A DNA stretch of 64,000 bases from Scenedesmus sp. ARA3 (GCA_004335835.1 RWJK01001973.1:1-64000); one strand, 5' to 3'. Counted from the stretch's first letter, positions 1 through 12,800 are shown. The notes: generated by a model not told the origin, from the letters alone. A program made the numbers and translations.

Positions 1-58
<58 letters not shown>
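1..58 (+). repeat. (CTG)n triplet array ending an intron
   Basis: An uninterrupted CTG array opens the window and ends about 10 bases before the first visible PP2C 3' splice site (CAG at 65-67). In the direction of transcription it sits where the polypyrimidine tract of the intron should be. Similar arrays precede several other acceptors in the window. Confidence 0.9.
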
Positions 59-61
<3 letters not shown>

Positions 62-67
62 GCGCAG

Positions 68-2084
68 GAGGATGCCCACCTTGTCGACCTGCATGTGGAT
101 GACCAGGGCACCGCATTGTTTGGCGTGTTTGACGGCCATGCAGGCAAGTGATGTGGAGGCTGCCAGCACAGCATGCCAGACCCCAGGCAGCAAATGATCC
201 AGCAGCATCAGGGAGATTGGCACAGTACACAATGCAGGGGCAGCTGCACAGCGGAGGTCAACATCGCCACATGCCACATTGCTGTGTTGCAGTGTGAGCC
301 CTGTAGCAGTTTATGACAGCTGCCACTGCAGTATTCATCGACACTGGACACTGGCGCTCCCTGTGCTTGCAGGCAAAGAAGTGGCATCATACTGCGCCCA
401 GCACATGGTGAGATGCAGTGGCAGGCAACGGTGCTGCACATGTCACACGCGTGCGTCCTGCAACGCTGCAGCGCGGTTTCTCCAGCCCAAGACTGGCACG
501 TGTCATGCACCCTGCAGCGACCTATTGTCCGTAAAACCCCACTAGCACAAACCTCACCTCACCTTACCGCCATTGCGTCATCTGTGCAACAATCGCACTG
601 CAGCGCGAGGCACTGCTGGGCAGCCCTTCTCATAAAACCGGCCAGCTTGAGGAGGGGCTGGCTGAGGCCTTCCTGGCAGTGGAGCAGCGCATGAAGGAGC
701 CGGCAGCACGCCACGAGCTCTACTGCCTCAGAGAAGGTGGGCGGGCCCGGGACGCAGCAGTTGCATAGCTGCCCTGCTCAAAGTGTTTGCGCGCCGCAAC
801 TGCTTGCTCTACACTTGTGTCAGCTGTTGCAAGCGCACGGTGATACTCTCTCTCTTCATCTGTGCCTGCCCAAACACACACTTGTCTTGTTTGCAAGGTC
901 TTTTCCACACGTGTGTTTCACGTGCTGCTGCCATGTGCTACGCAGGCATTAGCCCTGAGCAGCTGCGCAGCAACCCAAGCCTTGCTTCACAGGCAAGCAA
1001 CTACGGCATGGTGGATGGCCAGGGGGGATACCTGGGGCCGAAGGCTGGCGCTGCAGCATCAGTGGCGGCTGTGAGGGGTGAGCCGCCACGAGGTTCTCCG
1101 TTGTTTTGATAGTTTTGATGCCTACCGAGGCAGCAGCTCTGCAGCTTTTGGTGTCGCTGGCCTGATGTTGTTGCTGCAGTTCCGCATTCACGTGTTGGTT
1201 TGGTGTGCTGCAGGGGACCGGGTGTGCGTGGCGCACGTGGGTGACAGCCGCTGCGTGCTGGGCGACAACGGGCGTGCGGTGGCGCTGACGCGTGACCACA
1301 AGGCCAGCGACCCTGAGGAGGCCAAGCGCGTGGTGCGGGTGCGTCATTGCATGCACAACAGCGCACAGCGGACATCACGCCTTTTTCCAGCTGTTGATGT
1401 TGTAGGATTTGTAGATGTAAATGGCACCCATGTGCCTCCTTTTGGCTTGATATTGTCAGGATCAGCTGCAGGTAGCAGGCATGTAGCGCCCATGGCTGTA
1501 GGCTTTAAAGGTTGTCGTGACCACAAGGCCAGCGACCCTGAGGAGGCAAAGCGCGTGGTGCGGGTGCGTGACAGGTCATGTCAGGTCATGATGAGCAGCA
1601 TCTAGGCGATGCGGCGCGTGCTGATCTGCCTGATGACAGCATGATGAAGGGCATACAGTCAACCGTGTACAACTCAGGCCAAGCGCGTAGTGCGAGTGCA
1701 TGGCAATGGAAGGGCACAGCACGGCGGACAGCATGCCACTCAGGTTATTGTATACTACATTTACTGATTTGAAATGTGCCTGGCTAACCTTTGGCGTTGC
1801 CATCGGGCACGTAAGTGCAGCTGCAGTGCAGGAAGCAGGATAGTATGATGGGTTTGACTCGATGTGTCTCTGGAATCTGTAAGAGCCAGGCATGCACCGT
1901 TCACGGCTGTGACATACTATGCTAGTAGCTCAGTAGGCTGTGGGCTAGTAGGACCTCGTGTTAGGACATCAAGCTGGCTGTGTATGTAGCCGAAGGGCAG
2001 ATCTGCCAGTGGACTGGAGGCGCATGGCCATTCACACCAACTGCGGTTTGCGGCGCTTCCGGGATGTCCTTGACAGTGGTGTGG

Positions 2085-2122
<38 letters not shown>

Positions 2123-3161
2123 AGGCTGGGCTGAGCGTGGTGCGTAACCGCGTGGCCACCAGCAACAGCAGCCTGGCCATGACCCGCAGCCTGGGCGACA
2201 CCAAGTACAAGGCAGCAGACCAGCCCGTGCACAAGCAGGTGCGACACAGCCACGGCTTGCAGCAGCAGCTAGCAGCAGTCAGCTGCTGTGAAAGGCCATG
2301 CATGTTGTTGAGTACAGCTGTAAGGTTGTTCTGCGCCATGCTTCGAAGCAGCGAATATCGGCAGTGGCGTGTGCCTGAATCCTCATCCCGTGCAGCACAG
2401 CCGTGTGAGGTGCAGTTCACCTTTACACAAGTCGCCATCATGCACACGTTGTTATCGTCACGCCGCCCGCCGCCACCCTGCTTGTGCTGCGTGCATAATG
2501 CTGCTGCCAGGCTGTCACTCCTGTGCCTGAGACGTCCACTGCGCCTGTAGACATGCTGGGCGGCGCTGCTGCGGGCACGCCTGCGGTGCAGCAGCTGGGC
2601 GTGGCTGACTTCCTGCTGCTGGCATGTGACGGGCTGTGGGACTGCATGAGCAACCAGCAGGTGAGGCGGGTTACAGGGTGGTAGGGTGACAGGCAATATG
2701 GTGACAGGTGCGCAGGCTGCGCCAGCTTGACCAATTGGTGCATGTGTGCCGGAACCCACACAAGTGCAATGAGGCATGCGGCAGCAGTTTTACCTCGGCT
2801 GTGCCCCTCGCATGTGTTGTGTGCGCCCCTGGCATTGCCCGGCTCATCTGCTGCAGCTGCACTGCTGCAAGCTTCTCACCAGCACCCTAAAGTCACAAGA
2901 TACAGGCAACACCGCCTGTTTGGGCAGCCAGTGACAGGCTCATTGGGCGGAGAACAATCAACTTGGCTGCCTGGCTGCCTGTCGCTGCCGCAGGCTGTGA
3001 CGTATGTGTCTGTTGCGCTGGAGCGCGGCATGAGCCCCGGTGACGCCGCGCTGGCGCTGGTTGAGGAGGTGCTGGACCCACACAGCGCCACGCCTGCCTC
3101 GTCAGACAACATCACCGCGCTGTGCGTGCAGTTTGCGCCCATGCCGGAGGTGTCTGCCTGA
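68..3161 (+). CDS. PP2C-type Ser/Thr protein phosphatase (5' partial)
   Basis: This is a metal-dependent PPM/PP2C phosphatase that removes phosphate from Ser/Thr using two metal ions held by Asp residues. Exons that join in phase are <68-143, 373-407, 604-736, 946-1077, 1214-1332, 2125-2238, 2511-2660 and 2994-3161, giving 308 codons after the missing first exon(s). Motifs appear in family order: EDAH, FGVFDGHAGKEVASYC, VAHVGDSRCVL, LTRDHKASDPEEAKRV, LAMTRSLGD, FLLLACDGLWD and SDNITALCVQF, so the metal-binding Asp residues are present. The intron after residue G of DGHAG begins GC (144-145) rather than GT. The intron at 1333-2124 contains partial copies of the end of the preceding exon. Substrate and compartment cannot be told because the N-terminus is outside the window. 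Confidence in the family is high; exact splice sites are by eye. Confidence 0.9.
1291..1740 (+). repeat. Duplicated exon/intron junction in PP2C gene
   Basis: The 54 bases at 1291-1344 cover the last 42 bases of the exon encoding DHKASDPEEAKRV plus 12 bases of intron. They recur at 1516-1569 with a single difference (GCC versus GCA). A third, more diverged piece begins near 1680 and resembles the AAGCGCGTGGTGCGG junction and the intron sequence after it. The downstream copies lie in the intron of the current gene model. Confidence 0.85.
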
Positions 3162-4084
3162 GCGGCGGGCAACGCGGCTGCGGGGAAAGAAGTGAAAGGG
3201 GAGATGAAGGCAGGCAGTGTCGCGGGTGTCCGTCACGGTGTGCAATGTAGGGGAGAGGGGGCCGCATGTTGTCAGGCACACACAGCAAGTGTACAGCTGG
3301 CACATTTTGGCAGGGGACGGGTTGTACAAGAACCTACTCATGTGGTTTAGTAGTTGTGAAGTTGAAGTGAACCGCAGAACCTGACAGGGAACCACAAAAC
3401 CATGACTGTCGTGACAGTTAGGTAGGCTTCAGGTGTTGCATTATGTGGGATGCCAGATTCAGTACAAATCTGTCTGGGCCAGTGTGGGCAGGCTTGGTGG
3501 TCTGCAGTCCAGCGCCTGCATTTGAAGCAGCAGCAGCCTGGTTGCTCGCAGCATTTGCTGCGCCGACCTCTGCAGCTTCAGCATTCCTGCATGATGATGC
3601 TGCCACTGCGTTTTGCTGTGATTGTGCAAGTTGTAAAGGGTGAGATTTCATTTTACAACATGTAAGCAGTTGTGCTAGGTGATTTCATTTCGTGCATGCG
3701 AAAGAGTAGGGCATTTACCTGCTCATTTTAAAGTCCGCCATGGCAGCGTCGTGATCTGTTCTGCTGGAACCCTGTGGTTCTGACCAGATGACAACTGTGC
3801 AGAGGCACCAACCACAGCAGCGTTTGCACAGCCATGCTGGGTGCCGCAAAGCTTCACTACACGGCTGTCACCATCTGCACAACAGCACAGTTGATTGCAC
3901 CAGTCATCACTTGATCAGCAGTACCCTAGCACTGCCACAGTTCACTCACTCCTCAGCGCAGAACTGTGCACTGATACTCTCTTAAGACCAAACAGGCTGC
4001 TACACCTTACATTATTACATATATCAGCATCTCCGCCGTCGGTCGTGCTCAGCACACGAGCTACGCAGTGCTCAGCAGCAGCCC
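3162..4084. other. Intergenic: PP2C 3' UTR and pinin promoter
   Basis: No exon was recognised here. TGTAA, the usual green-algal poly(A) signal, occurs near 3632 and 3660, either of which could end the PP2C transcript. The rest precedes the pinin-like gene; no clear TATA box was seen. Confidence 0.5.
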
Positions 4085-6373
4085 ATGGCTGATCTCGACA
4101 TCGAGGCTTTGGAAAAGCAGCTGAATGAGCTGAAAGAGAAGAAGTTGGAGGTAGGCACCACAGGAGCCAGCGAATGCTTGTCCCTGGCCTGCGCGGTTCC
4201 CTGACCGGCTGTGTTTGCTCTTGATCGCTGCTGGAGGCAGACTAAATGTTACTTGTCTTTCATTTCGTGCGTCTGAACATGCGTTGTGGACACGCGGCCG
4301 TGCTTTGTGGCAGCCAGGGTGGGCAAGGCCACCTCTGCTGCTCTGAGCACCTTGCCATCTACTGTACATTGCTCACCCTCACTTGCCGGATGCAACTCTC
4401 TGCAGGTCAAAGAACGTCTTGACGCAGGCCGTGGTGGACGTGGCAGGGGCAGAGGCCCGCCTGTAGGTGGCAGGGGCGTGTTCAGCAGGCTGGGAGCACC
4501 TGGCTTTGGTGAGTGCTGCTGCAGTGCAACAGCTGCAGTGACAGCTGCATGGGAATAACCTGCAAGCAGCGCTTTGCTGTATCAAGTCGCTAGGCATCCT
4601 CTACTTCTGGTGGTGGCCTTGCATTGCACTTTGCAAATGTCTTTGCTTGACACCAAATGTAACAAGCATTCTTATGCTTACACCTCGAGCAGCGTCCTTC
4701 TCTGCAACACTGCTGGCTGCAGCAGCTGAATCTTTCTGCCACATCCATGTGCACCTGGCAGACATGTGTGCCACCCGTGCAGTGTGCGCACTGTGCTAGC
4801 AGTGCACATCAGTGACCTGGCAGTCCTGCAGCGGCATAACCTGCAGCAGCTGCCGCATCTTCTGTTTAGTGTATGCTGGCCCGCATGGCCAACGCAAGCT
4901 CTCGTACCCAGAAGTCTGCTGCTGATGTTGTCAATGTCCAAGGGTGGCTGCAATGCATCCGCGTGTACTGCTGTGCTTGCAGGACCAGCAGGCGATGGCC
5001 TCAGGGGGCCAGGCGGGCCTAGGGATGGCCCGGGCAGCAGGAGCTCAGTGTTTGACAGGCTCTACAGCGCAGGCAGGCCCCACTCAGCACCAGCAGCAGC
5101 AGCCGACAGGGATAGAGACAGGGACAGGCAGAGGGACAGGGAGCTAGAAAGGACACACAGCAGGGATAGGGACAGGCATACAGACAGGGACGCAGACTCG
5201 TTGCGAGCAGCAGCAGCAGGCAGCGGCAGCAGGCCCCCCATAACCAGCCGCCTGAGCAGCAGGGTGGTGGCAGCAGCAGCAGCAGCCGGGGACGACGAGA
5301 ACCGGCCGGAGCAGCAGCGAAACGGCGTGCTGTCGCGCCTCAGCAGCGGCGACCCTCGGGACAAGCAGCAGCAGCACGACGATGCTGAGCAGCAGCAGCA
5401 GCAGCAGCAGCCGTCGGGTGGTAGCAGGAAGCGTCTGCTGTCTGCGGTGCTGATTAATGGCCAGGCTCGCAGCTTGAGTGCATCGCTTGATGATGTGGCA
5501 GTTGCAGAAGCAGCAGCGCCTGTCGAGCCACCACCTAAGCGGCCTGCTGTTGCTGTTGATGAGGGCACCAAGAAGCGCACGAGGCGGCTGTTTGGCGCGC
5601 TGCTGCAGGGCACGCTGAAGAAAGCAAAGTGAGTGCTGCTGGTGGTAGTGCATGTGCGGCTGTGATGACCGCTGCAGCTGGATTTGCAGCTGGGTTAGCG
5701 GCTGGGTTTGCAGCTGCACTGCCAGATCCCTTGGCTTGCCCTGCATCACTTGCCGGCCAGTGCTATGTCCTGCCAAGCTGCACCTGGTGCACTGTGCTGT
5801 ATGGTTCCTCATGCACATGCCAGTTGCTTGTTTATGGTTCGATCACAAGCTGTGCATGCTGCTCTCACTGTGCCTGCCTGCTGTGCATGTGTGTCCTTTG
5901 TCGTGCCTGCTTGCAGGGATGAGGTGACTGCATTCAGCGCCTCAGAGAAGGCGCAGCGCCGCCAGGAGCAGGAGCGGCGAGCAGCGGAGCGGGCAGAAGC
6001 AGGAGCTGCCAAGCTGCGGCAGGAGGCGGCAGCAGCGCAGCAGCGGGAGCGGGAGCAGCAGCTGAATGCGCTGATGGACCTCAACCTGCAGGTGGGTGAG
6101 AGAGCCTGCTAATGGTTGGTTGGCGGCGGCAATATGGCAGGGTTACAAACCTTCTGCAGATGCGAGCCCCTGCTGGTCGCTTTGCTCTGGGGTGGACTGT
6201 ACATACAGTTTGACCTTTGCGTTGGAGTAGCTGGGTGCTCATGGTCCAGTCGCCTGGATCGCATGTTGCATTACAAGGGGCCGGAAGTGCGTTGCAAGGA
6301 TCAGTTAGCGCTGCCAGTGCTGCAGCAGCAGCCTCGCTGAGCTACCAACGCCACTAAGGCTGCCTCTGAACTT

Positions 6374-6426
<53 letters not shown>

Positions 6427-6998
6427 ACGCTGTGCAGGCTGACATCAAGGCAGTCGAGCTTGCCTGTGCAAAGCGCATCGCGTACAGGCAGAAGCTGCTG
6501 GGCTTCTGTGTGACAGCCACGCAGCCGCCGCTGTTCTGGACGCCAAAAGAGGCCTCGCAGGAGTCACAGGCAGCGCTGGAGGCTGCTGCTGCTGCATTTG
6601 AGGCCTGGAAGGCGCAGCAGCTGCAGCAGCTGGATGTGGACAGGCAGGAGCTCATGGAGCGAGCAGCAGCAAAGCATGAGGCGGCAGCGCAGCGTACAGC
6701 AGCTGGGGAGCGGCCGCACGATGAGCAGCAGCAGCAGCAGGAAGAAGAAGAAGAGGAGGAAGGCGCAGTAGCAGCAAACGGACAGCAGCAGCAGCGGCAG
6801 CAGGGCAGCGGGGCTGAAACGGGGCAGGGTGATGAGGAGATGCAGGCAGCGGATGAGGCAGAGGAGGAGCAGCAGCAGGAAGAAAACGACGCTGAGGAGG
6901 CAGCAGCAGCAGCAGCAGCGCGGCGGGCCAGGCGGCGGCAGCATGGCTCTGATGAGGAGGAGGAGCGGCTGCTCAGCAGCGAAGACGAGGACGAGTGA
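4085..6998 (+). CDS. PNN: Pinin-like nuclear splicing-associated protein
   Basis: Pinin (SDK/memA family) is a nuclear-speckle protein of the exon-junction and splicing machinery. Exons are 4085-4150, 4406-4508, 4983-5628, 5917-6091 and 6438-6998 (516 aa, all phases agree). The N-terminus (MADLDIEALEKQLNELKEKK) is a short coiled coil, followed by an RG-rich stretch, an RD/RS-like region (DRDRDRDRQRDRELERTHSR) and poly-Q. The family core is KKRTRRLFGALLQGTLKK followed by a Glu/Arg/Gln-rich coiled coil (exon 4), matching the conserved pinin RRLFG-LLGTLQKF block. The last exon has a helical segment, then acidic poly-E/Q/A, and ends in DEEEERLLSSEDEDE. The ATG was chosen because it begins the coiled coil and has CC upstream. 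Confidence is good for the pinin core, lower for the low-complexity ends. Confidence 0.8.
6375..6421 (+). repeat. (CTG)n array before last pinin acceptor
   Basis: A CTG array of about 47 bases lies 16 bases upstream of the last exon of the pinin-like gene (acceptor at 6436-6437). Confidence 0.9.
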
Positions 6999-8317
6999 CG
7001 CTGCAGGTTTACAACACAGGACAAGCAGGCAGCAGCAGTGGTGCAGCAGGTTGCTTCAAACGACAGCAGGGGTTTGCGTATGCGACAGGCTAGCAGGGGT
7101 TCTGTGCTGGCGCCTCTTGCAGCACATCGAGTCTAGATGCAGAGCAGTTTCATGTGTACAAGTTGGGCTGACGTATGCTGCACTGCATCGCATATGCACG
7201 CATGTGCGCCTCGTGCGCAAGTGCATCTCAGGTATGAGTTGACATTAATGTTTGTACCAGCTTGGTGACGAAGGATGCCAACCTGACTTTTGTCTCATGT
7301 GGCAGGTTCTGCACGTGCAGGCTGCTCGCACTCACCAGCACATAAAGGCACCTGCTTTTTCTGCTTGCGCTCGATGCGTGTGTTGTTTGTCTGCAGGCTT
7401 GCACTTTCGTTGCAGGAGCAACCGCTAGGGCTTGTTGATTGGTTGGTTATGGCAGGATGCTGCGAAGGCGGCCAGATACGGCTGCAAGTGCTCGCAGCAA
7501 GCTGGTGTGTAATTTTGCACAAGCTGGCTGTTGTGTGGGGTAGCAGTACTGGTCAGCTGAAAGTCAGGTGAAGTCCGCTGAAAGACAAAAGTGTTACTCA
7601 ATGTAGTTCTACCTCTCAAGCTGCGTGACCACCCATGCCAACAATAAACCAAGAGCAAGCACAACAGCGCTGTGTGCCAGCAGTGCACCACAGCAACAGC
7701 TGTACAGCTGCCACACCTGTGTGTAAACAGAACTGCATGCCAAGGAACATGCCAGCCGGCTGTGGGTCCACGCGCTGCTGTGCCACATGCTGTGCTGTAT
7801 CCTGCTGAGCAGCTATTGCCATGCATGGCCACACGGCTAACATCTGTACACTGTGCAAACTCAAGCTGTGCTACCTGCTGAACAATGCCACTGCTAGGCC
7901 ACCGGTAGCCATACGGACAGCCACATAACAGTGCTACCAGCCGCACACCTTGCAAACGATATTGGGTCAACTACCAGAGTCGCGCTGTGTCAAGACAGCA
8001 ACAGCACCTACCGCTGCTGCAATACCAGTCATACGCACCGCGGTCTACCCAAGACTAGTGAAGGCAGGGGGCAGCAGTCGTTCTTGTACATGCGAATTCG
8101 TCATTCTACATGCGTCGTCCCCATCAGCAAAACAGGGCCAGCATCTGGGGCCTAAATTCGTTCTTATACATGCGTCGTCCCCATCAGCAAAACAGGGCCA
8201 GCATCTGGTGCCCTGTGCTCGGCCGGCTCTGATAGCTGCAGAAGCAGCTGGCGATCCAGCTGCCAGCGCCTGCCAATGGTCAAATACCAACATTTTTCTG
8301 CATGCTGCTGCTGCTGC
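6999..8317. other. Convergent intergenic region
   Basis: This holds the 3' ends of the pinin-like gene (+) and the EF-P gene (-). TGTAA near 7507 could end the pinin transcript. Apart from a 60-bp tandem duplication at 8094-8213, nothing coding was recognised. Confidence 0.5.
8094..8213. repeat. 60-bp tandem duplication in EF-P 3' flank
   Basis: Two near-identical 60-base units sit head to tail. The block TACATGCGTCGTCCCCATCA starts at 8107 and again at 8167. A third, shorter echo (CGTTCTTGTACATGCG) lies just upstream. Confidence 0.9.
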
Positions 8318-10391
8318 CTACTCCTTGGCGCGGTTGAGGTACGTCTCCGACCGTGCATCCACCTTGATGAGCTCGCCGTTGTTGATGAACAGCGGCACAT
8401 CAATCACAGCGCCGGTCTCCAGCGTGGCCTTCTTGCTGCCGCCACCTGCACAACAAACCAGCAGACAATCGACATCGCGTCATGGCCCACTCAACAAAAC
8501 AATGCAGGCGAACAGCCAACGCATGGCACTAACTCTGCACTACTTCAAATATGCAAGACTTCGAAGTTGCCCACCCCCATGAGCATGCCATCCACACGCA
8601 GTGCGCCGGCGGCCAAGCTGGTGGGCTGCGACAGGATGCATTGCCAAGCATAGCTGCATGATCAGAAGCCTGCCGCGCATTCAACCACCGGGCGAGCTGT
8701 GCTGCGTGCTGCGCTGCTGGACTCACCGCTGGCTGTGTTTCCCTTGACGCCTGGTGGCGTGTCCACCACCAATAGGTCCACAAAGTTAGGCGGCTCCACG
8801 CTAATCACCTGCAGCAGCAATCGACAGAGGACCCGGCACATGCAAGTGCAGCATCAGCCAGAAGTACATGCTCGGCTCAAACACAAAGGCGCCATGTGAC
8901 GTAATCTGGTGCACGCAGCAAGCGTATAGCTGCTGCTGTAGTTGAAACGAGGTGCGGATCACCATGTGTGGGCCAAAGAACAGCAGGGTCATGATGGCTG
9001 CATGCCTGCTTGCCTGATGGTGCTCCACTGGGGTTCACTGTGTGCCCTTGAAAGGCCGCAGCACGCCATTGAGGGGCCATGCCATGGTGAGTGAGGGCAG
9101 CTGGTGTGAGGCATGCAGTGTGGCCGCAAAGCTGCAGGTATGCTGCACATGTTGCTGACCTGCAGCTGCTGGACTCACTCCTGCCTCGAGGATCCTGCCT
9201 ATAGCCTGCTAACTCGCTGACCAACACCATGGATCCAAGCCGACACCAGCTGCTGCTACTTGGTGTTTTACATCAGCACACTGCAGAGCTTTCAGTCGCC
9301 ACGTACAAAGGCTGCTTGGCATCACAGCTCTTACCTTGCCGGAGTAGAACAGCAGGGAGCAGATGGCTCCCTCCTTGAGGAACTTTGCCCAGTCGTCCCT
9401 GGCCAGGCGCGTCTCCTCGTACGTGTCCTGGTCCATGAACACAAACTGCGCCAGCAGCAGCAGCAAAACACAAACACCGCAACCAGAATTACAGCAAGAC
9501 GCTGCGGCTGAGCACACTGTAAAGATCGTTAAGCGAATTTCAGCAGGCTGATTGCTGCGTCAGCTAGTATCAGCACAAGGCTGCTGACCTGCGCTGCTAC
9601 TGCCTCAGCAAAAACATATGACGCTGGTCCAGCAGCAGCAGCGGCAGTAGTGATGCCAGCCACCATTAAACAGTATCCTTTCCCTGCTGCCGCCACCGCC
9701 GCCACCGCTGCTGATGCTGCTGATGCTGCTGCTGCTGCTGTATGCTGTATGCTGCTGCTTTCTCTGCTGCTGCAATTGATGCAACTTGCACGGTGCATCG
9801 CTGCATTGCCAGGGACAACTCAAGCCGCCGTCGCTGCTGCGCCACAGGCAGCGCGCCGCACCTCCTCTCCATCCATGTATGAAAACTGTGCTTCGCGGCG
9901 CTGCACGTCTGCCATGCCTACTGTCTCGCCGCCCCTGAACGTCTTTTCCTGGTTGCTGTTGCTGAGCAGGTTCTTGAGCTTGGTGCGCACGAATGCTGCT
10001 CCCTTGCCTGGCTTCACGTGCAGGAACTCTGCAGGACACACAGCACGACGCACACACAGCAGCACCTTTTTATGAGACAAGGCTGTACATGACTCTGCAT
10101 GGCACACGCCACGCCACGCACAAAAGCAGCACAGTTGATCTGGCTGCACTGGTGCGCAGGCCAAATGTATGCCCTCCCTGCACACGGAGGATGCTGCTAA
10201 CGTTCCATTGTTGAGTTGGTGACAAGCAGCTTGGGAAGCAAGTGCTAGTCTGGGGTTGAGCTGGTACAAGCTCTACCAATTGTACGGGGTCTTGCGCAGG
10301 CATAAGCACACCAACCTAGCACACGGTACGGCTGGTTGTCAATCTCGATGGTTACTCCTGTCTTAAAGTCGTTGACGTTGATGGTGCCTGC
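8318..10391 (-). CDS. efp: Elongation factor P, bacterial/plastid type (N-terminal exon unresolved)
   Basis: EF-P binds the ribosome between the P and E sites and relieves stalling at polyproline; the bacterial-type form in algae works in the plastid. Exons in transcript order are 10391-10316, 10028-9862, 9445-9335, 8808-8727 and 8445-8318, joining in phase to 187 codons, almost the full 185-190 residues of bacterial EF-P. Recognisable blocks are [40 protein letters not shown] (the conserved KPGKG loop), [24 protein letters not shown] and [16 protein letters not shown]. The upstream exon, expected to carry a plastid transit peptide, lies between 10392 and about 10900 but could not be placed. 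The family call is secure; plastid location is inferred. Confidence 0.92.
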
Positions 10392-11014
10392 CTGCAAGAT
10401 GAGTGATACACCCCTGACTGGTGCAGTTGTGGTTGGCACCTGCAGACAGTGACAGCCAGCAGCAACAGCAGCAGGACCACTTGCAGGTTGTGCTTGTCCG
10501 CTGTTGACCCAGAAAGTTCTTTCATACACATTTTGAACATTGTTACGAGGCTGACCAGCCAATCACGTACCCGTGGTGCCAAGCTAGGGGCATGGCGGTG
10601 GGCCACAGTGCTCCGGGAGCCAGCCACACTGCAACAGCAATGCCACAGCAGTCAGCTTAACAGAGTAGCGAGATTTACTACTGCCATTTGTCACGCATAT
10701 CCAGTGCCAGCACCTCTGCCTCTGCAATTGGGAGAGCATCGTGGACGACTTGCTGATACAGACTAGTGGTGTCGACGCTGCCGCACGCTTAGGCAGAGTA
10801 CATTGGTTGTAAAACGCTTTGTAAGTAGGTTTCCAGGCAGTCCTGCACTTGAGTCTTCTCCTCTGCGTTGTCTCAGCTGTATTGTCTCTTCGCCTTCTGA
10901 AACCTCAAGCACACTCGGACGTAAAGTCTGTTGACAATGACGCTCTCACTTTTCAATGCTGTCACGTGTTACGCTTGTACGTACTGTGCTAATAGTGATC
11001 AGCTCCTGTTCACC
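10392..11014. other. Divergent 5' region of EF-P and MsrB genes
   Basis: The EF-P gene (-) and the MsrB gene (+) are transcribed away from each other here. The missing first EF-P exon and both promoters must lie in this stretch. Short open frames occur on the minus strand, but none could be tied to the EF-P body by phase with confidence. Confidence 0.5.
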
Positions 11015-12319
11015 ATGCAAGCCTTCCGTTCCCTGCAGACCACAGGTCGAGCCAGCTCTCTGCATTCAGCTGCTGTGCGTTCTTTGGTGCCAGCCAGGAC
11101 ACTCTTCAGCAGCGCCCCACGCCGTAGCATTGCCTGCATGGCTGGTGCAGAGGGCCAGAAGCTGGACAAGTCCACAGACAGCGAAACATGGAGGAAGCTG
11201 CTGAACGCAAATGAGGCAAGCACTGGCGACATTTGTATACCTGATCAGCACCTGCAACAGCACCCACAGCAGGATAACTGTAGATTGCAGGCATTATGGT
11301 GGTTCCTGCAAGTGAAAGGCCCGCGCCCTCATAGGCATGCTGGCAACAGCACATACGGCACGCAGGCTCACCCGGGCCAGCCAACTGTCCATGCATGCAG
11401 CTGCCAGTGCGGAGCGAAGCTGCAGCCACATTACTGCAACTGCAAGCATGGATATGTGTCTGATGGTTTTCATCGGGGGATGCACTGCTATGTCATCAGG
11501 CCATCAACCGATGCAAACATGCCACGACATGGTCGCTCTGGTGTGAACTGCATGCGGCATGCGTGACACTGCTGACAACATGTTTAGCTGCTGCCGACCC
11601 TGCGTCTGCTGCTGGCGACATTGTTTGGCATGTGCAGTACCACATTCTGCGTGAGAAGGGCACTGAGCCACCTGGCTCAGGCAAGTACAACAAGTCCTAC
11701 GAGGAGGGCGTCTACAAATGTGCCGGCTGCGGCCAGCCGCTGTACAAGTGCGTACCGTTTGTATGCTTGCCATACTCAGTATGGTAGTAGAAGCAGCTGT
11801 CAGGCAGCAGAACCGTGTGTTTTTGCACTGTGGGATGTAGTGCCAGCTGTGGCGCCCAGCAGTTAGACTGTCAGGTGGTTCTTGATATAGAGTTTTGTAA
11901 ATTAGCTGCTAGCAACGCATGCTGATGTGCGACGTCCATGCATGCAGCAGTTGCTGTGGTGACAACGGCAGCAGCAGCTGCGCACCCACCAGCCTCATGT
12001 CAATGCGTGGCAGGTGCCGTGTAACATGTGTGCAGTTTCTACTTGCTGGCAGGCACTGCTGTCATTGTCTGCTGTTTGGTGTTGTGGGCTGGTGTGAGGT
12101 GGAGGCTCCTGTTGGTTATCCCACATCTCTGTACAGTCCCACTGCTGAGACCAACCCCACCCGCTATTGCGTCCGCAGGTCTGAGACCAAGTTCAACTCT
12201 GGTTGCGGCTGGCCAGCGTTTTACGACGAGATCCCAGGCGCTGTTGACCGCCACGAGGACAGCACCTTTGGCATGGTGTGAGTGGCATTGGCTGGCTGTT
12301 ACTTGGGCAGTACTTTTGC

Positions 12320-12351
<32 letters not shown>

Positions 12352-12800
12352 GTAGCAGTAGCAGCAGCAGCAGCAGCAGCAGCAGCCATCATGACTGCAT
12401 GCAGTGATTGCATGACAGCTGTGTAGCAGTTGCACAGTTGTCACCGTAGGGGGATGCTGCATCATACCCTACAGCCAGCAGCATCCAGCTGAGCAGCTCA
12501 CTGCTGCAGCAAGTGGATTGAGCATCAGCATCAGCATAACACTTGTATTGCGACTCTTACTTTGGTCTGTGTTATGCCTTCTTGCCTGCATGATGCACCA
12601 CTCAGCACTGGGAGACGGTCTCACCAGGCATGTGTCTTGCCTCCCTGTTGCTGCTGCTGCCCTGCAGGCGCATCGAGATCACCTGCTCCAACTGCGGCGG
12701 CCACCTGGGCCATATCTTCAAGGGTGAGGGCTTCCCCACACCCACAGACGAGCGGCACTGTGTGAACAGCGTCAGCATCAAGCACGAGGCCAAGAACTAG
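11015..12800 (+). CDS. MSRB: Methionine-R-sulfoxide reductase B (organelle-targeted)
   Basis: MsrB reduces the R isomer of methionine sulfoxide in proteins, repairing oxidative damage. Exons are 11015-11215, 11638-11747, 12179-12277 and 12668-12800 (180 aa). The first ~45 residues ([20 protein letters not shown]...) are Ser/Arg/Ala-rich and look like a plastid or mitochondrial transit peptide. The body has [22 protein letters not shown] and [16 protein letters not shown] (four zinc-binding Cys), SGCGWPAF (position of a resolving Cys) and RHCVNSVSI (catalytic Cys), so it is a complete 2-Cys-type enzyme. The first intron starts with GC (11216 on) directly after GAG; using it is the only join that gives [10 protein letters not shown] in phase. 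Confidence is very high for the family, moderate for the compartment. Confidence 0.95.

Noticed and set aside
1940..2090. Extra PP2C exon in the large intron
   Set aside because: The frame there has no PP2C motif, and joining the exon ending EEAKRV directly to AGLSVVRNRVATSNSSLAMT already gives the family sequence in phase.
5062..5613. Long minus-strand frames opposite the pinin-like gene
   Set aside because: They are antisense shadows of CAG repeats (poly-Ser/Cys/Leu) and overlap a well-supported coding exon.
6425..7024. 199-codon minus-strand Ser/Cys-rich frame
   Set aside because: Exact antisense of the last pinin exon; composition comes from the complementary CAG triplets.
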